From: Pseudomonas sp. Tri1
GTDB taxonomy: Bacteria > Pseudomonadota > Gammaproteobacteria > Pseudomonadales > Pseudomonadaceae
Length of the DNA stretch: 64,000 bases
Direction of reading: 5' to 3'
Assembly: GCF_017968885.1 (NCBI RefSeq)
Contig: NZ_CP072913.1
Span: 434,001 to 498,000 of the forward strand
Below are positions 52,039-60,720 of this stretch, one piece after another. A program made the position numbers and the translations under genes. Every line of letters starts with the position of its first letter. Position 1 is the stretch's first letter. The notes below the pieces were generated by a model that had not been told where the DNA came from, searched no databases, and was given only the letters and a program-made list of their open reading frames with translations.

Positions 52039-55000
52039 TTAGCCCTCCCAAACCGTCGCAGGCTTATTGGCGTGATAATCATAAAACCCTTGGAGGGTCC
52101 AGGTATCGCCCTTGCGTTCAAACGCCGCGCGCCATGCGCCTCTGCCACTGCCGGGGGATAGCTGGGCCATGTCGTACCAGTAATATTTGTTGATTCGTTT
52201 TGTCGTGGCTCTGCCGGCTCGAATGTCATCCATGATTTCTGTCACCTTGGCTCTGGCCGCTTCGGGAAAGTTGTCATATGACATCTGGGTTTCTGCCAGT
52301 GTGCTGAGGCTCACCGTAAATTTTTCCGTTGCGGTGGATGCTTCTGCCAGTACCGGCGCAGTGCTGGTGGTCGGTGACTTGCCAGGGACCTTTTTCGTCG
52401 GGACCTGGGTCACGACTTCGATATCGAACGTGTCGTAGTTCGAGAGGTTTTTCGTGAAGTTGGTGATGTCCTCACCGGTGACTAATAAGGTCTTTCGCTG
52501 CGACTTGCCTTTGTTGGCGATGACATAAGGAATCTTATTATTCCGGATTTCCGTCAGGAGTCCGGGTATGCGTCTTTTTTTCATCTCGTCCCTGAAGGCG
52601 CTGTACTTTTTATTTTTATATTCCAGGAGGTTTTCCGGATTTCCTTTGTATTTCTCCCTGGCGGCTGCTACTTCGGGTCCCTCCCCTGAGTACAGGTCGC
52701 CCAGCTCGGCCCAGAAGCGTTTTTCCGCGACTTCGATCACGTCATGAATATCGCCCTGGATCTTATCCATGGCGGCTTTCTTTCGCCCCTGTTGAGGGGT
52801 GATGGTGATGAATAAGGCGCCGGTGAGGTTGTCTGTCAAGGAGGACATCATCATCTTCAAGTCGCCTTCGCTGTCGAAAAGCTCTTTCTTGAGCGGCAGG
52901 GTCATGTCGAATATTTTTATTTTTTGCGGGGGCGTAAGCACGATCCCTCTTTCCTTTGCGCTGATGTCCCGGGTGCAGTAGTCGACGGCCTGCCATACGT
53001 TGAATTTGTACAGCAGGCTTTCGTGGGGGTTTTTATGTTGCGCGAGGCCGTGGAGTCTTTTGTTTATCTTTATCTGGTTTATTCGGGAGAGATAAGTGTC
53101 GATGTCGCGCACGTGGATGTCATTCATGCTCTCACGCAGGATGCGCTCGGCCAGCTCTTCGGGCATTGAGTGGATGATCTTCTTTACCTGATTCACCACT
53201 TCCCGAGGCGGCCAGCGATGGTCCACCAGTAAGCCTTCTACCAATGCGTTGTAGGTTTTCTGTTGCGGGGTTTCCGGCGTCCGGCCGAATAGACTTTGTA
53301 TGATTCCGCCACCGAGCAGCCGTTTTGGCTCTTCGATCTGCCATCGGTTATTTTTCCAAGTCACGGGCAGTTGATGAGTACGGTTGTTCGACGCATAGAT
53401 AATCCGTTCACCCGCTTGTATCGCGGTTTTACTGTAGCCACTCCCTAGCTTTAAATAGCCTTGTCCACCCGCGTCCCTGAACAGGTTACGACCCTCGGGT
53501 ATCAGCCCTTTGCCGTCAAAGCCTTTCAGAAGGAACGGTCCCAGCTCCGGGTCAGGCATGCGTGGCAGGGACGACAGTTCTGGTCGGTCCTTGCTTCGGC
53601 GTCGAGCTGCGCGGGCCATGATCAGATCCTGCCCGGCCTCAGCCATGACCTCTCCCAACCCGCTGATGAAGTCACTGGTCCACTGGCTGAAGCTGCCACC
53701 CTCGTCCTTTATTGCCGACACTGCGGCGCCTCCAGCCATCACCGGCAGAATCGCGCGACCCAATACCCCGCCCAGGCGGCCCGCGTAGAACATGGCCATC
53801 GCCCCCGTCAGCAACGTAATGCCATTCCTGCGTCCCTCCTGGGCCGCTGAGCTGTTGCGCTCGGCGTTCGTCACCGTTAGCGCGTCAGCCGTCTTGAGCG
53901 CGTGGGTGACCTGGGTTTCGTGCAGTGCCTTGAGCAAGTCGCCTTTCACCACGGGGGAGGCGACCTTCAACGCGAAATCATCCTGAACCCGATGCTTTAT
54001 CCATGAGAAGGTGGACTGCGTGACTTTCTTTATCTTCTCGTTGAGCGTCAGGTTTTCCGCTGCTGGCACCAGGCTGGCGAGTTGATCGGCTTGTTCCATC
54101 AGCGGCAGTTGTGAAATCAGCCAGCGGGTCATTTCCAGCGTACTGATGAGTGTCTGGACCAGGATCGCTTCCAACTCCCTTTCGCTTCCTGCGTGGATGT
54201 CCCTGAACACTTTTGCGTCCGGCGCGCCCGGCGTGTACAGCGTCAATGAAGGCCGGCTGGAGAGTTTCCTGACGCCGAAGACCAGCAGCTCTTTCAGCAC
54301 GCTGTCGCCCCACTGGATCTGCCGGACCGCCACCTCGTGCCCGTTGACCTTGCGGCGTGCCTCGGGCGTCGGGCTGTCCAACGCTGCCAGCACCAGGTTC
54401 AGGCCGGTGTTGTCCTTGTCGTGGGTAAAGTCGCCCGAGATATGCGCGGCCCAGGCTTGCGCCCGCATTTGTTTGGCTTTGAGGGACATCCATTCGGCCT
54501 GGCGCTCCCGGGCCGCAAGCCGCAACGCGGGTGGGATACGGGTACCCACGTTTGCCCTTTCAATGACCTCTACGATCTGCGCAAAGCTCAGCGGTCCCTC
54601 TTCGGTGTGGTGCGCAGCATTGCGTTCGTCCGGCGTCAGGTTGGCCATCGCCCATTCCGTCATGGACCGGCAGTCATCGAATATCGCCTCCACGTTGCCT
54701 CGGGATACACCAGACCCGAACGGCGACTCGCCCGTCGGTGCGTGCGGGTCGAGGGTCTGCCTGCGGATACACAGGGATACCTGGTCAGGATCGACCGGGG
54801 CGTATTTGTCTTTGATGAACCCGGCGAGCAGCGCGCGGGTCCGGTCCCGGAGGGCGTCAAGGGAAGCCAGTGTCACGGGATCTGGCGGGGGAGGGGTATC
54901 CGCCAGGGATGTCTGCAAGTCCTGCAGCGCGTTCCACCAGGCCACGCGGTCGCTGCCGATCACGTGCGGGTTGGCGTGCAGCCAGTCGTCCAGTTTTTTC

Positions 55001-56118
55001 TGGTACAGCCGTAACGCGCGCTCGTCCATGGCGCCCGCCAGGTCCAGCCTATCCTTGACGTTCGCCGCGGCATCGATCCTGTCTATCCAGGTATTGATCT
55101 TCTCATCTTCTCCCGGCCCGTTCAGCAGCGCATCGCTCACGGCGGTTTTTTGCGCCGCTCGCAGGTCCGTAACCAGGTGGGCAAGGAAGTCCCCGGCGAT
55201 GGGGGCGGTGGTCACTTCATACTGAACGTCATCGTCCATCTCCAGACTGGCTTTCAGCGCTGCCAGGTCGACGTATACCTCCAGCGGCTTACCCGGGCTG
55301 TACAACAGCGCGCTTCCCGGGTAGTCGACATTGTCACGCTGGGTCAACGCAACGGCGCCCGATACCGGCACGCTGAACCCCCATCCTTCGGGGGTGATAC
55401 TCAGCCCATAGACCCCGGGCCGGTCACGCTCCGCCAGCCTGTCGCGATCTGTCGCGTCCGGTGCCGACAGCGCCTGTTTCGTCACGGCCTCGTGCAGCGG
55501 CAGGCTGAGTGTTCCGTCCAGTTGGTGGAGATCGGCCTGTGCCTTGAGTTGCCTACCGAATTCATCGGCCAGCCATTCGCTGACACTGCGGTCCTGGCTA
55601 GGGTCGGGTGGGTTGTCCCAGAAGTTGTCCAATGCCCGCGCCAGCAGTCGTTCATACGACGCGGGAGTGATGCTTATCAGCTGCTTGATTGTTTGCTTGG
55701 CGTCACGGCTATTCAGGGCTGCCGGCATATCCGTGACGCCGTTCAGATCGGTGACGATGTCGATATTGCCCAATTCGTCGAAGAACTCGTGCGCATTGAT
55801 CTTTCCTGCCACCGCACGCCAGAAAAGCCTGTCGAGGGGGACCGTTTCCGCCACCTTGCGTTTAAATGCCGGCGCGTCGGTTGTGCCCTCAGCTTGGGGG
55901 ACTGCTTCGTCCTGCAGCCGGCACACGAGTATTTCGTTGACTGCCAGCTTGTTCGTCAGGGTGGGGAAGGCTTTGCTGAACCAGTCATTCAAGTGCCGCG
56001 CAGCCACCTTCGAGGCGCGCGGAACGGCGTCGTTCAGACGGATCATCTGTTGCTGCGAGGCATTGAGTTGGTTTACCAGCAGGGCGCTAGCGGTCTGTAA
56101 TGGGGTTCTCTCCAGCAT
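52039..56118 (-). CDS. Large dermonecrotic-toxin-type (DUF6543) modular protein
   Basis: A 1359-residue protein. Segments such as SGAVALTQRDNVDYPG, ALLYSPGKPLEVYVDLAAL and LTLYTPGAPDAKVFRD match the pattern of the Pseudomonas dermonecrotic-toxin/DUF6543 family. A hydrophobic stretch lies at about 766-806. A beta-rich module with the pattern GQGYLKLGSGY...RIIYASNN...WKNNRWQIEEP (about 880-925) precedes a C-terminal part that I cannot assign. The last 60 residues (SPGSGRGAWRAAFERKGDTW; LQGFYDYH) faintly recall RelE-type toxins. GC falls to about 47-53% in the C-terminal third. No signal peptide is seen. The start MLERTPLQTA follows AGGAAGAGAAC. Confidence 0.75.
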   Translation of the reverse strand: MLERTPLQTASALLVNQLNASQQQMIRLNDAVPRASKVAARHLNDWFSKAFPTLTNKLAVNEILVCRLQDEAVPQAEGTTDAPAFKRKVAETVPLDRLFWRAVAGKINAHEFFDELGNIDIVTDLNGVTDMPAALNSRDAKQTIKQLISITPASYERLLARALDNFWDNPPDPSQDRSVSEWLADEFGRQLKAQADLHQLDGTLSLPLHEAVTKQALSAPDATDRDRLAERDRPGVYGLSITPEGWGFSVPVSGAVALTQRDNVDYPGSALLYSPGKPLEVYVDLAALKASLEMDDDVQYEVTTAPIAGDFLAHLVTDLRAAQKTAVSDALLNGPGEDEKINTWIDRIDAAANVKDRLDLAGAMDERALRLYQKKLDDWLHANPHVIGSDRVAWWNALQDLQTSLADTPPPPDPVTLASLDALRDRTRALLAGFIKDKYAPVDPDQVSLCIRRQTLDPHAPTGESPFGSGVSRGNVEAIFDDCRSMTEWAMANLTPDERNAAHHTEEGPLSFAQIVEVIERANVGTRIPPALRLAARERQAEWMSLKAKQMRAQAWAAHISGDFTHDKDNTGLNLVLAALDSPTPEARRKVNGHEVAVRQIQWGDSVLKELLVFGVRKLSSRPSLTLYTPGAPDAKVFRDIHAGSERELEAILVQTLISTLEMTRWLISQLPLMEQADQLASLVPAAENLTLNEKIKKVTQSTFSWIKHRVQDDFALKVASPVVKGDLLKALHETQVTHALKTADALTVTNAERNSSAAQEGRRNGITLLTGAMAMFYAGRLGGVLGRAILPVMAGGAAVSAIKDEGGSFSQWTSDFISGLGEVMAEAGQDLIMARAARRRSKDRPELSSLPRMPDPELGPFLLKGFDGKGLIPEGRNLFRDAGGQGYLKLGSGYSKTAIQAGERIIYASNNRTHQLPVTWKNNRWQIEEPKRLLGGGIIQSLFGRTPETPQQKTYNALVEGLLVDHRWPPREVVNQVKKIIHSMPEELAERILRESMNDIHVRDIDTYLSRINQIKINKRLHGLAQHKNPHESLLYKFNVWQAVDYCTRDISAKERGIVLTPPQKIKIFDMTLPLKKELFDSEGDLKMMMSSLTDNLTGALFITITPQQGRKKAAMDKIQGDIHDVIEVAEKRFWAELGDLYSGEGPEVAAAREKYKGNPENLLEYKNKKYSAFRDEMKKRRIPGLLTEIRNNKIPYVIANKGKSQRKTLLVTGEDITNFTKNLSNYDTFDIEVVTQVPTKKVPGKSPTTSTAPVLAEASTATEKFTVSLSTLAETQMSYDNFPEAARAKVTEIMDDIRAGRATTKRINKYYWYDMAQLSPGSGRGAWRAAFERKGDTWTLQGFYDYHANKPATVWEG

Positions 56119-56278
56119 GTTCTCTTCCTGAGACGTTTTCGGAAGGAACAACCTATTGAAGAAGCGCGAAGAGGGGGCGGTATATAGATACCGCATGGAG
56201 CGGCGTCAGGCGGTGTACAGGGATTAAGGACACATCATTCAGGTGGGAGCGATAAATTCTGCCGGGTCATGCCGACGG

Positions 56279-57256
56279 TTATTTTTTATCACGCAAAAAT
56301 GTCAGGATCGCCTCGCAGGTAGCCTGGGTTTTTTCTTCCAGTATCCAATGCCCGGTATTGTGCAATATGAAAGAGTACGGTTGCGTAGTGATGTATTTGA
56401 CTTGTTCGGCCAAGGTCTTTCCTCTCGAATGGTCGCCACCGATGGTGAGCACAGGCAGCGTCAATTTATGGTGGGCGAACGCTTGGTTGTCATTCACATC
56501 ATTCTCTAGCCAGGCCGAATAAAGCTTGAAGGCCGCCTCCATGCGTCCAGGCCGAGAATAATCTTTCACCAACGCAGTCCGCACGCTATCCGACACTGGG
56601 TTGTTGCGGGAAAATACAAAGTTATCAAAAAACATGTTCAGGTAAGTTTCTTCCCGTCCTTGGACCATGTTCAAGGCTGCCTCGCCAAAGAAGCGAAAAT
56701 GCCATTTGCTTGCAATGCCGCCTGCCGGATCGCCGTTGTAGGCCGTTTCCCATCCCGGGATGCCAGGAATGAATCCGTCCATCAAGACAATACGTTTGGT
56801 TTCCTCCGGATAAAGTGCCCCGTAGGCGTAGGCAATAATTAAACCCATGTCATGTCCGACAACGTCGACCCGCTTGATGTTCAGGCTGCTGACCAGCTCG
56901 TGCAAGTCATGCGCCATGCTCTTTTTGTCATAGCCGCTTTCTGAAATATCAGTTTCCCCCGCGCCGCGATAATCAGGAACGATAGGCGTATGACCGGCAC
57001 GCACCAATATGCCCATCAATGCTTCCCAATTGCGCCAGCTTCCCGGGAACCCATGCACCAGCAACACCGGGTTTTCGCCATCACCGCTTATAAGATAGTG
57101 AAGGCGAATGCCGTTCACATAGGCATAGGCACGTGTAAATGTTGCTCCGTCGACAACAATGTTGTTTTGTTCCGCAGAAGATGATGTGGCCTGCTGTCGA
57201 GAGGACACGGGTGGGACGCCCGACCAAGCTATTGTATCCATCAGTTTCTTATCCAT
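56279..57256 (-). CDS. Alpha/beta hydrolase, epoxide hydrolase/dehalogenase type (Cif-like)
   Basis: About 325 residues. The oxyanion motif is VHGFPGSW, the nucleophile elbow GHDMG has Asp (as in epoxide hydrolases and haloacetate dehalogenases rather than Ser lipases), and the His is in HNTGHWILEE. The cap segment WHFRFFGEAAL...GREETYLNMFFDNF and DYSRPGRMEAAFKLYSAW resembles P. aeruginosa Cif and related enzymes. No signal peptide is evident, unlike Cif. Start is uncertain: ATG at MDKKLMD is used; a GTG ten codons earlier and an ATG five codons later are alternatives. GC is near 50%, below the core genes. Same strand as the toxin gene, upstream of it. Confidence 0.8.
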   Translation of the reverse strand: MDKKLMDTIAWSGVPPVSSRQQATSSSAEQNNIVVDGATFTRAYAYVNGIRLHYLISGDGENPVLLVHGFPGSWRNWEALMGILVRAGHTPIVPDYRGAGETDISESGYDKKSMAHDLHELVSSLNIKRVDVVGHDMGLIIAYAYGALYPEETKRIVLMDGFIPGIPGWETAYNGDPAGGIASKWHFRFFGEAALNMVQGREETYLNMFFDNFVFSRNNPVSDSVRTALVKDYSRPGRMEAAFKLYSAWLENDVNDNQAFAHHKLTLPVLTIGGDHSRGKTLAEQVKYITTQPYSFILHNTGHWILEEKTQATCEAILTFLRDKK

Positions 57257-57813
57257 TTTGGAAACCGGATTTAATTTACAAAACACGAGTTACAGCTCAT
57301 AAGGCGAGCTGGGTTGTCGAGCGTTAACCTGCAAGATATTTGAAAATGGAGAAGCCTTTTTTGCAGATGTTTAAAGACTGAAGCCATTCCTGATCTCACC
57401 GATACTGTCGAAGATGACAGTTCCGACAAGCGGTAAGATGGCTTGCATGTTTGCGCTTACATATAAGATATCCCGTTGCTGACTCAGCAGTCGGTTAGGC
57501 CCTGCGCTACGCTGGGGACTTCAGGTCTTTCTCCGGAGATAAAAATTTATCGTCCAAAGAACACTTTCTGGGTAAAACTCATTTATTGAGTGTTATGGCT
57601 TCAGTTTGGTCTTTATATTTTCGGAAGTTGAGTGGTCTGCTTTCCGAGTTTTTTTGCCGGCGGGAGACTGTGTCAGTCCTTGGAACACGATCCTTTCGAT
57701 ACTGAAACTTTGTGGTGACGGGGCGCGAGCACTCCAGAAAAAGGGCTGCTACGCAGCCCAGCGGGAGCAAGCTCCCTCGCCACCAGGGAAGCGCCGGGGG
57801 TTTCTTTAGCGCT
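57257..57813. other. Low-GC gene-free region
   Basis: No convincing gene is seen in about 550 bp. ACTGTC/GACAGT (57404-57421) is a perfect inverted pair with a 6-base spacer, about 150 bp before the hydrolase start, and could be an operator. GGGCTGC/GCAGCCC (57743-57759) is a stem, directly followed by a single REP-like sequence of another type (gcgggagcaagctccctcgc, 57760-57780). Confidence 0.5.
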
Positions 57814-58260
57814 TTACTGCACCTTCGCCAAATCCCCTTTCAACGCAACGCCCGCCATGATCGCGCCAGCGTGGCATTCGTAGGTGGTCGGGTCCTTGCG
57901 TTCGTTGCTCTTGTAGAAGCTGACGATGTTGGTGACGGCGTTGGCACCGGCATTCTTGGCGGCCTGGTGCAGGCTGATCAGGGCCGATTGCAGGACCCAT
58001 TCGCAGGCGACTTCATCGGATTTGTTGAAGGCGTTGGTTTTCTTGTTGGTCACCGCGCCTGGGCTGACCACGGTGACATTGCCGGCCGGTTTGTTGCCGG
58101 CCAGGTAGAACTTCACGCTGCCGTCGATTTTGCCGGTGCGGATGGCTTCGGCGACGACTTTGTCGAAAGGCAGGAACAGCGCGGTATCACGGGCCTGGCT
58201 GAGGGTCGGCAGGGTGCTGAGCAACAGGGCGGCGGTAACGGCGATTTTCTTCAACGACAT
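57814..58260 (-). CDS. Small secreted protein (family often labelled excinuclease ATPase subunit)
   Basis: A 148-residue protein with a signal peptide (MSLKKIAVTAALLLSTLPTLSQA). The C-terminal half (AKNAGANAVTNIVSFYKSN; TYECHAGAIMAGVALKG) resembles small periplasmic proteins of the RcsF/YbjQ-like type. Database labels such as excinuclease subunit are misleading: there is no ATPase motif. Function is unknown. It lies 41 bp after the aryl-polyene operon on the same strand, and may be read through from it. Confidence 0.75.
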   Translation of the reverse strand: MSLKKIAVTAALLLSTLPTLSQARDTALFLPFDKVVAEAIRTGKIDGSVKFYLAGNKPAGNVTVVSPGAVTNKKTNAFNKSDEVACEWVLQSALISLHQAAKNAGANAVTNIVSFYKSNERKDPTTYECHAGAIMAGVALKGDLAKVQ

Positions 58261-58301
58261 GATGGTCTCCTGACCAGGGTTACAGGGATTCGAAATCCAA
58301 T

Positions 58302-59528
58302 TCAGTGCCAGCGACGGAAGATCAGCGAGGTGTTGACCCCACCAAAGGCGAAGTTGTTGTTCATCACGTATTCGTGACTCATCGCCCGGAATTCGTTGCG
58401 CAGGTAATCGAGCTTGCCGCACTGGGGGTCGACTTCGTCGAGGTTGAAGGTGTGCACGTACAGGTCGCGGTTCATCATCTCGATGCTGAACCAGGACTCC
58501 AGTGCGCCACAGGCCCCCAGGGTGTGGCCGAGGAAACTCTTTTGCGAACTGATGGGCATGTGTTCGCCAAACAGGCTGCTGGTGGCCAGGGTTTCGGCGA
58601 TGTCGCCCTGTTCGGTGGCGGTGCCGTGGCCGTTGACGTAGCCGATGGCAGACGGGGCGAGGCCGGCGTCTTCCAGGGCCAGTTCCATGGCCCGGCGCAT
58701 GGTGCTCAGTTCGGGACGGGTGGCGTGTTGGCCGTCGGCGTTGCTGCCAAAGCCGACGATTTCGGCATGGATTTTTGCGCCACGGGCCAGGGCGTGTTCC
58801 AGTTCTTCGAGTACCAGCATGCCGGCGCCTTCACCGATCACCAGGCCATCACGGCCCTTGTCGTAGGGGCGTGGGCTGGTCTGTGGGGCATCGTTTTTCA
58901 GGCTGGTGGCGTAGAGCGCGTCGAAGACCATCGCTTCGGTCGGGCACAGCTCTTCCGCGCCACCGGCCAGCATCAGCGGCAGGCGGCCGAACTTGATCGC
59001 CTCGTAGGCGTAGCCGATGCCGTGGCTGCCGCTGGTGCAGGCGCTGGAGGTGGGGATCAGGCGCCCGGTCAGCCCGAAGAAGATGCTGATGTTGGCCGCC
59101 GTGGTGTGGGGCATCATCCGCACATAGGAATTGGCGTTCAGCCCTTCGGCCACGCTGTTGAGCAGCATGTTGCCAAAGGCCTTGATCTCGTCGGTGCTGC
59201 CGGTGGACGAACCGCAGGACACGCCCATGCGCCCGTCCTTGATCGACTCGTCGCCCAAGAGGCCGGCGTCGGCCAGGGCCTGTTCCGCCGCGCCCACCGC
59301 CAGGCGCGAGACCCGGCCCATGCTGCGCAGTTGCTTGCGTGTCCAGTGGGCCGGGACCTGGAAATCATCGATAGGTCCTGCCAGGCGAGTATTGAGTTCG
59401 GTGAAGCGATCCCACTCATCCATGCGACGGATGCCGCTGCGGTTGGCGGCGAAGTTGGCGGCGATGGTGTCCCAGTCGCTACCCAGGGAAGTGATGCCGG
59501 CCATGCCGGTGACGACGACGCGCTTCAT
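58302..59528 (-). CDS. apeR: Beta-ketoacyl-ACP synthase of the aryl polyene pathway (ApeR-type)
   Basis: A 408-residue FabF-type ketosynthase. The nucleophile is Cys in TSSACTSGSHG, and the two His are in NGHGTATEQGD and SFLGHTLGACGA, so the triad is complete. It is the last gene of a consecutive KS-dehydratase-ketoreductase-KS set that matches apeO-P-Q-R of aryl polyene clusters. Its ATG overlaps the ketoreductase stop by one base. Symbol given by this order and not by direct comparison. Confidence 0.85.
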   Translation of the reverse strand: MKRVVVTGMAGITSLGSDWDTIAANFAANRSGIRRMDEWDRFTELNTRLAGPIDDFQVPAHWTRKQLRSMGRVSRLAVGAAEQALADAGLLGDESIKDGRMGVSCGSSTGSTDEIKAFGNMLLNSVAEGLNANSYVRMMPHTTAANISIFFGLTGRLIPTSSACTSGSHGIGYAYEAIKFGRLPLMLAGGAEELCPTEAMVFDALYATSLKNDAPQTSPRPYDKGRDGLVIGEGAGMLVLEELEHALARGAKIHAEIVGFGSNADGQHATRPELSTMRRAMELALEDAGLAPSAIGYVNGHGTATEQGDIAETLATSSLFGEHMPISSQKSFLGHTLGACGALESWFSIEMMNRDLYVHTFNLDEVDPQCGKLDYLRNEFRAMSHEYVMNNNFAFGGVNTSLIFRRWH

Positions 59529-60256
59529 CAGCACAGGCCTCCGTTGACGGCCAGGACCTGGCGGGTGATGTAGCCGGCTTCGGCGGACATCAGGAAATTC
59601 ACCGCGCCCGCCACCTCTTCTGGAGTGCCCATGCGTTGGGCGGGGATCATTTTCATCAGTTCTTCCACGGGCACGTTTTCATCGAGCATGGCGGTATCGA
59701 TCAGGCCGGGCGCGACGCAATTGACGGTGATCTTGCGCTTGCCCAACTCGATTGCCAACGCCTTGGCCGCGCCGATCAAACCGGCCTTCGAGGCACTGTA
59801 GTTGACCTGGCCGCGGTTGCCGATCAGCCCCGAAACCGAGGTGATGCAGACGATTCGCCCGGCGGCGCGACGACGGATCATCGGCATCATCACCGGATGC
59901 AACACGTTGTAGAAACCGTCGAGGTTGGTGCGCATCACGGTGTCCCAGTCATCCTCGCTCAGGGCCGGGAAGGCGCCATCGCGGGTCAGGCCGGCGTTGA
60001 GCACCACGCCGTAATAGGCTCCGTGGGTTTCGACATCGGCTTCGAGGATGGCTTTGCACGCGGCGCGGTCGGACACGTCGAATTGCAGCACCCGGGCATT
60101 GCGGCCCAGGGCCTGGATTTGCGTCTGGACGGCTTCGGCTTCGGTGCGGCCACTGCGGCAATGCAGCACGATGTCGTGCCCGGCCTGGGCCAGGCGCAGG
60201 GCGATGGCACGGCCGATACCACGGCTGGAGCCGGTGACCAGTACGGATTCAGTCAT
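59528..60256 (-). CDS. apeQ: 3-ketoacyl-ACP reductase of the aryl polyene pathway (ApeQ-type)
   Basis: A 242-residue short-chain dehydrogenase of the FabG type. The cofactor motif is TGSSRGIGRAIA, Asn in NAGLTRDG, and the catalytic Ser and Tyr-x3-Lys are in CITSVSGLIG and NYSASKAG. It reduces the beta-keto group of the growing polyene. Overlaps apeP by four bases. Confidence 0.9.
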   Translation of the reverse strand: MTESVLVTGSSRGIGRAIALRLAQAGHDIVLHCRSGRTEAEAVQTQIQALGRNARVLQFDVSDRAACKAILEADVETHGAYYGVVLNAGLTRDGAFPALSEDDWDTVMRTNLDGFYNVLHPVMMPMIRRRAAGRIVCITSVSGLIGNRGQVNYSASKAGLIGAAKALAIELGKRKITVNCVAPGLIDTAMLDENVPVEELMKMIPAQRMGTPEEVAGAVNFLMSAEAGYITRQVLAVNGGLC

Positions 60257-60720
60257 GGCTGGTTTCCTGTTGCGGACGGTTCATGAAGGTATTGGGCGCC
60301 ATGGGGCGGACGGAACACGTTCAGCCGGGCCGTAGCGTGGATGCCAGGGGCGTGGATGTGGCATTCGAACACGCCCATGCCGTTGTCGTCTTCCAGGGAG
60401 CGCACGCCGTGTATGGCCAGCTCGGCGCCGGCGGGAAAATATTCGACGTTGCATTCGAACTTGCGGGTGCCGAGCAGGAACCCCAGCTCCACCGCATCGC
60501 CGCGTTGGCGTGCGTGACAACCAGCGAACGCCGCGACACTCTGGGCCATCAGTTCGATGCCGACCCAGGCCGGCAACCCGCCGTCATCGCGACTGAAGAG
60601 GCCGCCGGGTTTGACGGTGGCGTGGGTATGGATCTGCTCGTCATCGAAGGCCAGGATCCGGTCGATGAGAATCATGTCGCCGGCATGGGGCAGCAGTTCG
60701 GCGAGTGGCCAGTCAATCAT
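60253..60720 (-). CDS. apeP: Hotdog-fold 3-hydroxyacyl-ACP dehydratase (ApeP-type)
   Basis: A 155-residue FabZ/FabA-like protein (LLPHAGDMILIDRIL; WVGIELMAQSVAAFAGCHA), fitting the ApeP dehydratase subunit, which acts together with ApeI in the characterised system. Start MIDWPLAELLPHAG is used since the longer open frame upstream lies inside the ketosynthase gene. Four-base overlaps on both sides. Confidence 0.85.
   Translation of the reverse strand: MIDWPLAELLPHAGDMILIDRILAFDDEQIHTHATVKPGGLFSRDDGGLPAWVGIELMAQSVAAFAGCHARQRGDAVELGFLLGTRKFECNVEYFPAGAELAIHGVRSLEDDNGMGVFECHIHAPGIHATARLNVFRPPHGAQYLHEPSATGNQP

Noticed and set aside
57287..57813. Small gene or sRNA in the low-GC gap
   Set aside because: No open frame with a ribosome site and no clear promoter-terminator pair could be supported.
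58305..59573. 422-codon plus-strand open frame over the ketosynthase
   Set aside because: Shadow of a complete, motif-bearing minus-strand gene.
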